Source: Paenibacillus mucilaginosus 3016 (GTDB lineage Bacteria; Bacillota; Bacilli; Paenibacillales; NBRC-103111). Taken from it: DNA of 64,000 bases. Position 1 is the stretch's first letter. Each line of letters starts with the position of its first letter. The notes under the pieces were generated by a model. That model saw only the letters and a list, made by a program, of their open reading frames with translations. It ran no database searches and was not told the DNA's origin. Both the position numbers and the translations under genes were made by a program. Shown here piece after piece: positions 25,474 through 34,717 of this stretch. Where the stretch lies: positions 5,598,001-5,662,000 of the forward strand of contig NC_016935.1 of the NCBI RefSeq assembly GCF_000250655.1, in the 5' to 3' direction.

Positions 25474-26883
25474 TTAGCGGACTTCCGTCCCGGACCCCTC
25501 CGGCAGCGACAGCCAGTGGAACGGACTGCGGCCGAAGAACAGATTCGGGTCCACCTGCACGTTATGCGCCCAGAAGGCAAAATGCAGATGCGGCCCGGTC
25601 GAAAAGCCCGTGGTGCCGACAAGTCCGATGATATCGCCCTTCTTCACCCGGTCTCCCGTCTGAACCTGAAGCTTCGAGAGGTGGGCGTACTGCGAGAACA
25701 GGCCCATGCCATGATCGAGATAGATCGAGTTGCCCGTCAAATACAGCGAATCCGCCAAAACGACGACCCCCTCGTTCGCCGCTTGCACCGGCGTGCCCTC
25801 CGGCGCCGCCAGATCCACGGCCAGGTGGGCGCCGCTGAACTTCCCGTTCACATAGCGGGTATGTCCGTAGGGGGTGGTCAGCCGGCCTTCGACCGGAAGA
25901 ATATAAGGGCCGCCGGCCAGGAATTCCGGCTGCGACACGCTGCGCGCCTTGTTGATCTTCGCCTGGTCGGCGGCAATCCGCTTCGTGTCCTGGCGCATCC
26001 GGTTCATCTCCTCGGTCACCTCGAGATACTGCGACGGATACTTCTTGGAGGTTACCGTCAGCATCTTGTCCCCGATCGGGTAGCGGCCCGGCTTGACATC
26101 CATCCCGATCGGCAGATAGGTGAAGTAGCCCGCCCCGTACGGCTCCAGCCGATAAGTCCGGCCGTTCCAATACACGGACCCCGGCTTGGTATGCCGGATG
26201 AGTACGGCGCCCCCGGGAACCGCCGTCTCGGGCATCACCAGCCACTCCGAGCGGAAGACTAACCGGGCGGCCTCCGCCGACGCGTACAGGGGAGCTTCCT
26301 TCAGCCGTCCCTGCAGCTCCAGCTTCGCCCGGCGGATGGCATCGCGGACCGGCTGCGTGACCTCCCGCTGCCAGGAGCGCCCCCCGTCCCCGGTGACCAG
26401 CAGCCCGCCGCCCAGCTCGCCTTCATCCTGCACGAGCGCCCAGCCCAGCTCCGGGCTCACGAACTGGACCTGCTTCACCGCATAATCTCTGGCCTGGAAC
26501 TGCAGGGACTTCACGGCAGGAAGCTCCTCCGGCCCCGGCAGTTCCTGCCCTTCCGCCGCTCCCCAAGCCGGGTCCGCCGGTACCGACGCGCTGTCCGTCC
26601 AGGTGATCCCTCCGTCCGATGTGGTCCGGACACCGTCCGCATAGCGGATCCAGCCGTGGTCGGGGTCCGTCATCCGAAATTCCAGCGCCTCCCGGCGAGC
26701 GGGCTGGTCCGTGGATAAGGCAGTCACTGACTCAACTCCGGGCGTAACACTGCCGACCGGCTCCCTGACGAGGACAGCCGCGAGAACCGCCGCCCCGGCC
26801 GCAGCCAGAGACAAGCCCAGCAGAGGCAGCAGCCTCGGCCGGCTCCTGCCTCTGCGCCTATGCCGGAAGCCATCCGGATTCAT
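25474..26883 (-). CDS. Membrane-anchored M23 family peptidase with an Asp-box N-terminal domain
   Basis: 469 residues. An N-terminal basic stretch and one membrane helix (LLPLLGLSLAAAGAAVLAAVL) anchor it facing outward. Two Asp-box-like stretches follow (TTSDGGITWTD, TGDGGRSWQR). The C-terminal LytM/M23 domain has zinc motifs FSGAHLAVDLAAPEGTPV and GPHLHFAFWA, with Tyr-Gly and SQYAHLS typical of glycyl or cross-bridge endopeptidases. ATG 26883 follows AGGAGGAG. It is 21 bp upstream of vgb. It probably trims peptidoglycan. Confidence 0.9.
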   Translation of the reverse strand: MNPDGFRHRRRGRSRPRLLPLLGLSLAAAGAAVLAAVLVREPVGSVTPGVESVTALSTDQPARREALEFRMTDPDHGWIRYADGVRTTSDGGITWTDSASVPADPAWGAAEGQELPGPEELPAVKSLQFQARDYAVKQVQFVSPELGWALVQDEGELGGGLLVTGDGGRSWQREVTQPVRDAIRRAKLELQGRLKEAPLYASAEAARLVFRSEWLVMPETAVPGGAVLIRHTKPGSVYWNGRTYRLEPYGAGYFTYLPIGMDVKPGRYPIGDKMLTVTSKKYPSQYLEVTEEMNRMRQDTKRIAADQAKINKARSVSQPEFLAGGPYILPVEGRLTTPYGHTRYVNGKFSGAHLAVDLAAPEGTPVQAANEGVVVLADSLYLTGNSIYLDHGMGLFSQYAHLSKLQVQTGDRVKKGDIIGLVGTTGFSTGPHLHFAFWAHNVQVDPNLFFGRSPFHWLSLPEGSGTEVR

Positions 26884-26967
26884 GCCGTCTTCTCCTCCTG
26901 CCACGCAGCTTCCTCCTCTCCTGTTCGCCGGCATCGGGTGCCGGTCTCGGCAGCCTGATGGTCAGCT

Positions 26968-27691
26968 TTATGCAAAACGGCCGCTGCGGACGATTCTCGT
27001 CATGGTCTCCTTATTGGGATAGCCGCTCTCCTCATACTGCCGTACGACCGCCTCGATGTCATACGGGACACGGCGGATCGACGCGCAGATGCCGCCCCGG
27101 CCGACCTCCACCACCGCGTAAGAAGCCTCAGGCAGACCGTCGAACGGCAGGCCGACGCTGCCGGTATTGACGATGACCCTGCCGCCCAGGTACCGGATAT
27201 ACGGCTTGTGAATATGCGCATAGACATAGACGTCCGCCTCCGCGGAATGCATCAGCTTCGCCTGCAGCACGTCATCCTCCGTACCGGGCGGCACAATCTC
27301 GAACAAGCTGTCGGGGGTCGCATGGAAGGCCCGGATCTCCACCCCTTCCCGGCTCAGTTGGAGCTCCGCCGGCAGGCCCGCCAGGAACTCCAGGTCTTCC
27401 GTCGACAGCTTCGATGCGATCCACTGCCGCTCGACATTCATGAGATCGACGGCATCGCTCCGGCACCTCGCCCGGCCGCACGCCGCGCACTGTCCACTCG
27501 TCCGCATTGCCCTTGATCACGCCGGTCTCCAGCGCGCGGACCAGCTCAAGCGAGCGCTTCGGCTCGGGACCGCGGTAGCAGAGATCCCCCAGAACATAGA
27601 TTTCGTCGGCCCCGCTGCTCCGGATGTCTTCGAGTACCGCATCCAGCGCGGTGGCATTGCCGTGAATATCCGAGATAAAAGCCAGCTTCAT
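26968..27691 (-). CDS. Metallophosphoesterase, YfcE/MJ0936-like (one frameshift)
   Basis: The N-terminal half (MKLAFISDIHGNATALDAVL, VLGDLCYRGPEP, IKGNADEW) carries metal-binding motifs D-x-H, GD and GN(A)D. The C-terminal half (VYAHIHKPYIRYLGGRVIVN, NTGSVGLPFDG) carries the remaining H-x-H and glycine motifs in another frame. Dropping one base near 27457 joins them as ...GEVPEDAVDLMN..., giving 240 residues, the usual length. Dimetal phosphodiesterases of this family act on cyclic nucleotides or phosphomonoesters. ATG 27691 follows GAGGAATCAGG. Confidence 0.82.
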
Positions 27692-27771
27692 CCTGATTCC
27701 TCTTCCCTTCGCCCTCTTTTTTCCAAGTCTTCCTGTAGAGTATTATAGCACCCCCTGCGAATAGAGAGAAA

Positions 27772-27798
27772 GGCACCGGTTCGCAAGGAACCGGTGCC
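27772..27798 (-). terminator. Terminator of the germinant receptor operon
   Basis: GGCACCGGTTC / GAACCGGTGCC perfect arms with a 5-nt loop. On the minus strand it is followed by TTTCTCTC, a short U-tract. Confidence 0.65.
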
Positions 27799-27902
27799 TT
27801 CCTCATGCCCCTGCCTGAACGCAGCCAAGCTGTTACGAAGCCATCCTTTCGGGACAGCGCCACATCCGTCGGGTATACGCAAGCTGGCCGCCATGCGCCC
27901 TA

Positions 27903-29000
27903 TCAGCCCGCGCCTTTCCGCCTGCTGCGCAGCAGGTCCACCGCAAGGAGCCCCAGCGGCAGGAAGATGCCGAGCACGATCATCATCGGAACCCATACTT
28001 TCTTGTCCCATTCGAGCATGTAGTGCACATTGGGGTATACGACTTGGCCGTAGATCACGAGCAGCATGCCCATCGGCAGGGTTAAGGGGCGGTAGCTGTC
28101 CAGCTTCGCCAGCTTGGCAAGGGAGACGAGACACCCGTGGAAATACAGGGTCAGCTTGAAAAAAATCGAGATGAACCATAACGCCGCGATGATAATCTCG
28201 ACCCGTTGGATGAACTTGCCCACACTGACTTTTTTGGCTAGGGCATAGCTCGGATACATCAGCCGCTCCGTCAGATCGGCTCCGAGAACGGCGATGCTGA
28301 CGAAGGAGATGATGATGATGAACAGTCCGCCGGCCAGGTTGGCGGAAACCATGGCCCCCCGTATGCGCTCCGGGCGCTGAACGGAGGAGAACACCAGGAA
28401 GAAGGAGATCAGCGGCATGGCCGACGTAGCGGCCAGCGTGAGACCCGCACGCAGCAGCGCCTTCACTTCCGTTTCGAAGACCGGCCTCACATGATCAAGC
28501 TCGACCTGCGGCAGCAGCAGGAGGACCAGCGCGCCGAACAGCCCGACGAACCACGGGAAGAAGATCTCTGCGGTCCTTGCAATGGTCTCGAGGCCGAGCC
28601 GCATAGCCATCACGACAATCGCGCCGAACAGCAGATGAATGAATTCGATGGGGGTTTCCACCAGGATCTGCGTCGTCAGGAAGTTGCCCACATAAGAAAG
28701 CAGGGTCGCCGAGGAAAGGAAGAAAAACAAGACAAGAAACGCGGTGACCGCGGCCCCGGCCCACCTGCCGAGCACATCCCCGCAGTAGGAGGGAAAATCC
28801 CTCCCCTGGAGCCTGCGGCCCACTAGGGAGTGGAGCCACACGACCGGCAGGCCGACAGCCACCCCGGCTGCGGCCGCCAGCCACGCGTCCTGCTTCGCCT
28901 CGGCCGCCAGCCCTGCAGGAATGATAAGGATCGTCGTTCCGACCGTATAAAGAATCACCAGCAGCTGAAACTGGGAGACACTGATTACCGTCTTGTTCAT
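27903..29000 (-). CDS. Spore germination protein, GerAB/GerKB family (B subunit)
   Basis: 365 residues, ten predicted membrane helices, amino-acid/polyamine transporter fold of endospore germination B subunits. N terminus VISVSQFQLLVILYTVGTTI and the following IIPAGLAAEAKQDAWLA are typical. It lies in the spore inner membrane and binds the germinant. ATG 29000 follows AAGGAGGAGC. Gene order on the minus strand is A-C-D-B. The specific germinant cannot be read. Confidence 0.93.
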   Translation of the reverse strand: MNKTVISVSQFQLLVILYTVGTTILIIPAGLAAEAKQDAWLAAAAGVAVGLPVVWLHSLVGRRLQGRDFPSYCGDVLGRWAGAAVTAFLVLFFFLSSATLLSYVGNFLTTQILVETPIEFIHLLFGAIVVMAMRLGLETIARTAEIFFPWFVGLFGALVLLLLPQVELDHVRPVFETEVKALLRAGLTLAATSAMPLISFFLVFSSVQRPERIRGAMVSANLAGGLFIIIISFVSIAVLGADLTERLMYPSYALAKKVSVGKFIQRVEIIIAALWFISIFFKLTLYFHGCLVSLAKLAKLDSYRPLTLPMGMLLVIYGQVVYPNVHYMLEWDKKVWVPMMIVLGIFLPLGLLAVDLLRSRRKGAG

Positions 29001-29050
29001 GCTCCTCCTTGATCTCCGGCATCCCTTGGGCCGGACTGTGGCTTTCGTTG

Positions 29051-29305
29051 CTACCCGCCAAGCTCCCCGGGCAGTCTCAGAACCTTGTCGAGCCGCTCTC
29101 CCGCCGGTCCGAAGAGATAATTCATCCAATCCAGCGGATTGGGCAGAGGAACATCCGCCGCTTGGGCCAAGCCTGCACCTGTACCCAGGGTGAGCAGAAT
29201 CAGGAAAACGGCAAGCTCCCGGTAGCGCCGGCTCCTCCGCAGGCCGGGAGCTTCATAGAGCAGGATCAGAGCGGCTGCGGACAGCACGCCAAGGATCGGC
29301 CACAT
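29051..29305 (-). CDS. Small membrane protein of the ger operon (candidate D subunit)
   Basis: 84 residues with two membrane helices (PILGVLSAAALILLYEA, ELAVFLILLTLGTGAGLAQA) and a soluble tail NPLDWMNYLFGPAGERLD. Small two-helix D subunits are known beside some Bacillus GerA-type receptors and modulate germination. This gene lies between the C and B subunit genes, 6 bp after the C stop, with AAGGAG overlapping that stop. The D-subunit call is inference from size, topology and position. Confidence 0.7.
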   Translation of the reverse strand: MWPILGVLSAAALILLYEAPGLRRSRRYRELAVFLILLTLGTGAGLAQAADVPLPNPLDWMNYLFGPAGERLDKVLRLPGELGG

Positions 29306-29311
29306 CGTCTC

Positions 29312-30511
29312 TTACTCCTTCCGCGGATTGACGGGGTCCGTTACGGTACCCACTCTCCGGATTTTGGCATCGACCTGAATTTCCACCGGGATACCCGGAA
29401 CCCTTTCGTCCCAGCTGCTCTTGATCTGCTTCCACAGCTTCGGCTGATCCCGGTGTACGGCTCTCCCGAAGCCGAAGATGTCGGTCTTCAGCCTGGTCTT
29501 GGACTTCGTCACGGCGGCCTGCACGCTGCTTCGGATGGCCTCCTCCAGCTTCTCTTCAAGCGGAGGGACGTTCTGCAGCTCCATCACCTTCATCGGACAT
29601 TCCACATCGCCGATATTCGCCTCCGCCTTAACGTGGATCCCGATGGCCGGAGCTCCCTCCTGCACGCGGGCATGTATGCTGCTCTGGACGCGCTGCAGCT
29701 CCATGCCCACCTTCCCACCTCCTTCCGGACAGGCCAGGGACACAATCGTACTTTCCAGGCTGCGCATGACATAGTTGAAGCCCGTGCTTTCCTCCTCATT
29801 CAGCCAGCCGATCAGCCGATCCTCCCGGAACACCGCCATCCCGTCGTATTGGATAACCGCATCCGGCTTGCTCTTCTGGACATTCGACTTGTTCCCCGCA
29901 GCCTCGGATTTTCCGGTCAGCCGAATACCTGTAGCCACGGGATCAATCCCTTCGCTGAGCATATCGGCCAGCAGCTCATCCAGTGTGATCTCCATTACAC
30001 CTGCCCAGTTCTCCTTCATCACCTGAAGCGCGGAGAACATCTTGTTGGCCGGAATCTTCTCCAGCGGCGCCAGTGCGCTCAGCACCTTTTCGGCACTCGA
30101 GCCCCTCGCCACCAGCATGTAGAAATCCGTCCGCAGCTCATGATCCCTCGACAGAAAATCCAGTGCATCCCCGATCCCCTGCCGCGCCAGCTCCTCGCCG
30201 AGCACCACGACACGGATGTGGGAAAGGTACAGCCTCCGGTTGATCTCTGTCGTCATCCGCCGCAGGGCTTCGAACACCGTAGCCCCCTTTCCCTGGTACA
30301 CCGTGATCGGCGTGGCATAGCCCGAGCCGCCCTTCGCCGCGATCTCCTGGGCATTCACCAGCTGTGCGCTGACGATGTAGCCGTCCTTCGCCTTGTCGAT
30401 TCCCAAGGCTACCACGACCGTCAGTTCGTTGAGCTCCCTGCGGTTCCAGCAGCCGGTTAAGCTGAGCAGGGAGAGCACCAGGACACAACCCAGCAGCAAG
30501 CGGCGCCTCAT
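29312..30511 (-). CDS. Spore germination protein, Ger(x)C family (C subunit lipoprotein)
   Basis: 399 residues. Lipobox LSLLSLTGCW near residue 20, directly followed by NRRELNELTVVVALGID, the family start. The C-terminal domain (LWKQIKSSWDERVPGIPVEI) is the usual end of GerAC proteins. It is a lipid-anchored part of the germinant receptor on the outer face of the spore inner membrane. ATG 30511 overlaps the A-subunit stop (ATGA). Confidence 0.93.
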   Translation of the reverse strand: MRRRLLLGCVLVLSLLSLTGCWNRRELNELTVVVALGIDKAKDGYIVSAQLVNAQEIAAKGGSGYATPITVYQGKGATVFEALRRMTTEINRRLYLSHIRVVVLGEELARQGIGDALDFLSRDHELRTDFYMLVARGSSAEKVLSALAPLEKIPANKMFSALQVMKENWAGVMEITLDELLADMLSEGIDPVATGIRLTGKSEAAGNKSNVQKSKPDAVIQYDGMAVFREDRLIGWLNEEESTGFNYVMRSLESTIVSLACPEGGGKVGMELQRVQSSIHARVQEGAPAIGIHVKAEANIGDVECPMKVMELQNVPPLEEKLEEAIRSSVQAAVTKSKTRLKTDIFGFGRAVHRDQPKLWKQIKSSWDERVPGIPVEIQVDAKIRRVGTVTDPVNPRKE

Positions 30512-32092
30512 GCCGGCTCCTCCGGACGCGGCCGCGGCGATTGCTCCCGTTCGGAGTTATTCTGGGAGACGAGCCGGGGCCTGGCGAACATCGCCCAGTG
30601 GGGCACGCGGAAGATCGAGTCCTTCTGGTCATCGGAGATGAATGGCGCGAAGGGACTCATGTACGGTATCCCGAAGGAGCGCAGACTGCACAGGTGCAGC
30701 ACGATGCCGATCAGGCACACGACGATGCCGAAGAGACCGAAGGAAGCGGCGAGGAACATCATGATAAAACGGAGAATCCGCAGCGAGATCCCCATATTGA
30801 ACGCCGGGATGACAAAGTTGGAAATGGCCGTAATGGACACGATGATGACCATGGACGGAGAGACAAGACCGGCCTCGACCGCCGCCTGGCCGATGACCAG
30901 GGTACCGACGATAGACACCGACTGTCCGACGGTCCGCGGCATCCGGACCCCCGCCTCCCTCAGAATCTCGAAGGTGATCTCCATCAGCAGCGCTTCGATG
31001 AACGCCGGGAAAGGTACGCCCTCCCTTGCCGCAACCAGGCGGATCAAGAGCTCAGGCGGCAGGAGCTCCTGATGGAACGATGTGATGGCCACATACATGG
31101 ATGGTGCCAGAAGCGTGACGAAGAAGCACAGGTAGCGGAGAACGCGGAGCAGGGGTTGCAAAATCCGCTCTCTGGTAGTAATCCTCGGACGCCTGGAAAA
31201 ATTGGGCGAACAGGGCCGGCACCAACAAGGCAAAGGGGGTGCCGTCAATGAGAATCGCCACCTTCCCTTCCAGCAGTCCCGCTGCCAGGGCATCCGGCCT
31301 CTCCGTATTGTATACGGTCGGAAACGGAGTCCAGGTCACATCCTGGATCAGCTCCTCGATATAGCCGCTCTCCAGGATCGCATCGGTGTTGATCCGGTCC
31401 ATGCGGCTGCGGACCTCATCCAGCACGACTTCACTGACGATGCCCTGAATGTACAGGATGGCCACGTCCGTCTGGGTCACTCGCCCCACCGTTCTCGCTT
31501 CCATTCTAAGATCCGGACTCTTGATTTTGCGCCGCACGAGGGCTGTATTCGTACGGAGAGACTCCGTGAAGCCGTCGCGGGGACCGCGGACCACCGTCTG
31601 CGCATTCGGCTCCTCGACAGCCCGCTCCTTCCACTTCCTTGTACCAAGGACCAGCCCTGTGGAGCGGCCGTTCAGGAGCAGCACCGACTCGCCGGACAGG
31701 ACCGAATGGCACAGGGCCGGCAGCGTCGACGTCTTCTTGAGCTCGCCGACGGCCAGCAGCTTCTCGTTCAGCAGGGTCCACAGGTCGGTCTGTACGGCGG
31801 CCGCATGGAACTCGGGATCGGACGCCTTCTGCAGCAGGAATTCCAGCACCTGCGCCGGATCGGCAATCCCGTCCACGTAGATCAGGGCGAGCCGTTCATC
31901 CAGCGGTCCGAAGGTCACCTCCCGGACAATAAGATCCGGGCTCTCCCCCAGGACCGACCGAATCTTCTTCAAGGCGTACGTCAGGTCAGCGGGAATCGGC
32001 TCCTCGGGCTTCGCCGTGGCGGCCGTCTGCGGCGGTTTCTCCGGACGCTTCGATGTGCTTAGCAGTTTGCGTATCGTTGATCGAATCCCCAT
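30508..32092 (-). CDS. Spore germination protein, GerAA/GerKA family (A subunit; one frameshift)
   Basis: The N-terminal half has the soluble domain with GRVTQTDVAILYIQGIVSEV and DALAAGLLEGKVAILIDGTP. The C-terminal half holds the membrane helices (FFVTLLAPSMYVAITSFHQE, PPELLIRLVAAREGVPFPAF, the RMPRTVGQSVSIVGTLVIGQ region). The two lie in different frames; removing one G from the GGGG run at 31152-31155 gives SEDYYQRADFATLLRVLRYL, as expected for the family, and a 527-residue protein. First gene of the operon. Interrupted receptor or, more simply, a homopolymer error. Confidence 0.9.
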
Positions 32093-32198
32093 CCGGTCCG
32101 CCCTCCCCTCATGTCATTACCTCCTATTCTTTCCAGCGCCGCCCCTGGATAAACGAGGAGGAGCGTGCAGCCGCGGGAACGCACCCGGAGCATCGACA

Positions 32199-32242
32199 CA
32201 AGATAAATGACTTCGCTGTCTTCTGCGGACGATGCGCGTTAA
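32199..32242. repeat. 44-bp intergenic repeat, copy B
   Basis: About 36 of 44 bases match copy A at 37610-37653 without gaps; it begins CAAGATAAA and ends GGACGATGCGCGTTAA. A further ACAGAAAYGAG match follows both copies about 15 bp later. Confidence 0.7.
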
Positions 32243-32297
32243 TAAGAACTATAAGAATACAGAAACGAGACCTTGGGAGATCCACATTCCTGCTATT

Positions 32298-32334
32298 AAA
32301 AAAAGCCGGCGGGGCAGCACGCCCCGTCCGGCTT
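32298..32334 (-). terminator. Rho-independent terminator
   Basis: Minus-strand AAGCCGG / CCGGCTT hairpin with a GC-rich inner stem and seven T; 30 bp after the nitrilase-GNAT stop. Confidence 0.85.
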
Positions 32335-32363
32335 TCATCATCCGTGTCATTAGGAATAACGTA

Positions 32364-33701
32364 TCAGTTCGGTCCTTCTCCGTTAGGGTTCAGGGCGGCG
32401 AATACCAGATGATCCTGCCACTGCCCGTTGATGTTCACATTCTTCCTCGCCAGTCCCTCCCGTACGAAGCCGGCTTTCTCCAGCACGCGGATCGAGCCGG
32501 CATTGTGCGGCATGACGCCTGCCTCAATCCGGTGCAGCCCCAGGGGGCCGAAGGCATACGCCACCATCAGACGCACCGCTTCGGACATCCGCCCCTGGCC
32601 GTTGTGCGCCCCGTCGAGCATATAGCCGATGAAGCAGCTCTGCAGCGCTCCCCTCAGCACCTCCATCAGAGTGATCGTGCCGATCAGATCACCGGAAGAG
32701 GGATCGAAGATGCCGAAGAAGTACGCCTCATCCCTGCTCTTCTTCCGCAGATGGTCTCCGATCCGGTTCCGCTGCCCTTCCAGCGTATAGAAGTCCTCCC
32801 TGCGGGTGCCCGTGAACAGCGGGAAGAACTCCCGGTTCGCCTCTTCAAGCTCCAGCAGGGTCCCCGCATCCTTCAGCTGCAGTTCCCTGAGGAGGACTCG
32901 CTCTCCCAACAGACGCGTTCCATCCCCCGCGGAGAGCAGGTCGCCCGCAAGCACCTCCGGACGCAGTCGCTTCGCTAGGCGGCCGACAGCAAGCAGCGGG
33001 TCAATCTCACAAACCGCGAGCTCCTCGGCATGCAGCTTTGCTTCGCAGAGCCTCCTGCCGTCCGGGGAGATCACCTGGGAGGACAATCCCTGCTCCTGCG
33101 TCGCATAGTTGACGCTCGCGAAGTAGATCTCGTTCTCGAGGCTGCGGCACTGGAGGGCTCCCCCGTAGAATTCAGGATACGGCGACGGTCCGGTATACTG
33201 CGGATGAAACACGACCGCCGCTCCCTCGCGCGCCGCCCAGCGCACCGTCTCGGGGTAGCGCCAGCCTTCGTGGCAGATCACGATGCCAAGCTTCACTCCA
33301 TCGATCTCGAAGATCCGGCGGCCCGAACCGGGCATATAGCCGAAGCCTTCCTCGTCCGGGTCGATCTGATTCTTCGTCTGGTAGCCGAGCAGCTCCCCCT
33401 TCCCGGAGATAACGAAGGCCACCAGGTGCAGGCCGAGCTCATCCTCCCATTCGGAGGGCAGAATGACCGCTATCCCAAGCCGCTCCGCCGCCGCCCTCAC
33501 AGCTTCCACTGCAGCGGCAACCGCATTGTGATCATAAGCCTCCACCTCATACCCGACGCCGCGCAATCCCGGAAGCACCGCCTCGGGGAAGCAAACGATG
33601 CTGCAGCCTGCTTCGGCCGCTTTCTCCAGCATGTCATGGACAGCCGCCAATCCGTCCTGCAGCGACCCGGGAAATCTCGTTTGGGCCAATCCGATTCTCA
33701 T
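32364..33701 (-). CDS. Carbon-nitrogen hydrolase (nitrilase superfamily) fused to a GNAT acetyltransferase
   Basis: 445 residues. The N-terminal domain shows the Glu-Lys-Cys triad of nitrilase-fold amidases: CFPEAVLPGL, GYQTKNQ and GIVICHEGWRYPE. From about residue 265 there is a RimJ/RimL-type GNAT domain: ERVLLRELQLKDAGTLLELE, GTITLMEVL and YAFGPLGLHRIEAGVMPHN, then the ALARK tail. ATG 33701 follows GGAGGAGA. A hydrolase and an N-acyl transferase in one chain could act on the same amide-linked metabolite, or the domains may be simply linked; substrate unknown. Confidence 0.88.
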   Translation of the reverse strand: MRIGLAQTRFPGSLQDGLAAVHDMLEKAAEAGCSIVCFPEAVLPGLRGVGYEVEAYDHNAVAAAVEAVRAAAERLGIAVILPSEWEDELGLHLVAFVISGKGELLGYQTKNQIDPDEEGFGYMPGSGRRIFEIDGVKLGIVICHEGWRYPETVRWAAREGAAVVFHPQYTGPSPYPEFYGGALQCRSLENEIYFASVNYATQEQGLSSQVISPDGRRLCEAKLHAEELAVCEIDPLLAVGRLAKRLRPEVLAGDLLSAGDGTRLLGERVLLRELQLKDAGTLLELEEANREFFPLFTGTRREDFYTLEGQRNRIGDHLRKKSRDEAYFFGIFDPSSGDLIGTITLMEVLRGALQSCFIGYMLDGAHNGQGRMSEAVRLMVAYAFGPLGLHRIEAGVMPHNAGSIRVLEKAGFVREGLARKNVNINGQWQDHLVFAALNPNGEGPN

Positions 33702-33861
33702 TCCATCTCCTCCATCCGATTGCATCACAAATTCACTGGTTGATTCCGGGTATAGGCACCCGCTGCGAATCCATACTATGGAATATCTTACGTCTTCATT
33801 GGGCTGCCCGGCAAGCACACCGCTTGGGCCGGAGGCTGCCCGGAAGGAAGGAGAGAGAGCC

Positions 33862-34239
33862 GTGAGCGATTTTCCGGATGATTATACCTTGGCCGAGACG
33901 GTCTCGGGCACTTGGCGCAAGCTGGGTCTTGGCGTACGGACCGGCACCCTGCTCTTCCAGATCGCGGGCAACGTGCTGGTCAGCGCGCACATCAGCTCCA
34001 AGCGGCTGGACATTCTCCTGGAGGACCGTCAGGGGATTTACCAGTACGCAGGGGACCTGGCCTTCGAAGGGCTGGAGGAGACGGGCAAGCTGAGGCTGCA
34101 CAGCTGGTCGATGGAATACATTCATTGGAATGACCCGGATGTGATCCTGGATAACCCCGCGAGTGACATGACCGAGCTGTATATCAAGCTTTCCCTCGAC
34201 AAGCGCAGAGAAACGGAGAACCGGTTCCTTGGTTATTGA
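33862..34239 (+). CDS. Hypothetical protein
   Basis: 125 residues, acidic, mostly beta-strand by pattern (TGTLLFQIAGNVLVSAHISS, LDILLEDRQGIYQYAGDLAF, LRLHSWSMEYIHWNDPDVIL). No membrane segment and no family recognised. The GTG at 33862 is set by AAGGAGAGAGAG; an upstream ATG extension is without ribosome site and overlaps the divergent nitrilase-GNAT gene. Confidence 0.65.
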   Translation: MSDFPDDYTLAETVSGTWRKLGLGVRTGTLLFQIAGNVLVSAHISSKRLDILLEDRQGIYQYAGDLAFEGLEETGKLRLHSWSMEYIHWNDPDVILDNPASDMTELYIKLSLDKRRETENRFLGY

Positions 34240-34258
34240 GCGGGGAGCCGGACAACTC

Positions 34259-34284
34259 AAAAAAACCCGCAGCGGCGCGGGTTT
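34259..34284 (-). terminator. Rho-independent terminator of the 55-codon gene
   Basis: AAACCCGC / GCGGGTTT with a 6-nt loop. The seven-T tract is on the minus strand, so it ends the riboswitch-linked transcript; it may also stop the converging gene ending at 34239. Confidence 0.8.
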
Positions 34285-34422
34285 CGTCTGTTCCGGAAGA
34301 CACCCGTCTTCCGGCTTTTATAAGCGGAGGTACCTGCACAGGCATCAGGCCCATTGCGCCTGGTGCCAACTCCTTTTTGTCCCCGGGCATCGGTTCTTCT
34401 CCCTTGGACACTTCCGCGCGGG

Positions 34423-34590
34423 TTAATCCGGGACGACGTAGAAACGGTTGCCCAGAATGTGAATTTCATCCTCATGATCGAGCTCGTCGACGTTCATGCC
34501 TGCCAGAGACTGTAGATATTCATAAGCAGATTTTTGATCCTTCTCATCCAGCCCGTCTACCAAATGAAACAGCTTCTCTTTGTAAGTCAT
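34423..34590 (-). CDS. 55-residue acidic protein downstream of a c-di-AMP riboswitch
   Basis: MTYKEKLFHLVDGLDEKDQK begins a helical, acidic protein ending GNRFYVVPD; no membrane segment or signal. ATG 34590 has GGAGG 8 bp upstream; a TTG 15 bp earlier would use the ribosome site as codons. It is the only gene between the riboswitch/terminator (34669-34852) and the next terminator (34259-34284), so the switch should control it alone. No family recognised. Function unknown; regulation suggests a role in c-di-AMP-linked osmotic, potassium or cell-wall physiology, which is inference. Confidence 0.7.
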   Translation of the reverse strand: MTYKEKLFHLVDGLDEKDQKSAYEYLQSLAGMNVDELDHEDEIHILGNRFYVVPD

Positions 34591-34668
34591 GTGTTCATCC
34601 TCCAATCAGGTCATGAATTGTATGATCTCCCATCTGTTTTGGAATGAAAGCGGTGTTTTTTGAAAACC

Positions 34669-34693
34669 AAAAAACACAAGGCTAGCCTTGTGT
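34669..34693 (-). terminator. Rho-independent terminator, probable riboswitch expression platform
   Basis: Minus-strand perfect palindrome ACACAAGGC-TA-GCCTTGTGT followed by six T. It lies 25 bp 3' of the riboswitch aptamer and before the 55-codon gene, the position expected for a ligand-controlled terminator. Confidence 0.75.
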
Positions 34694-34717
34694 CTCCAAA
34701 CACACATCTATCCTTCC

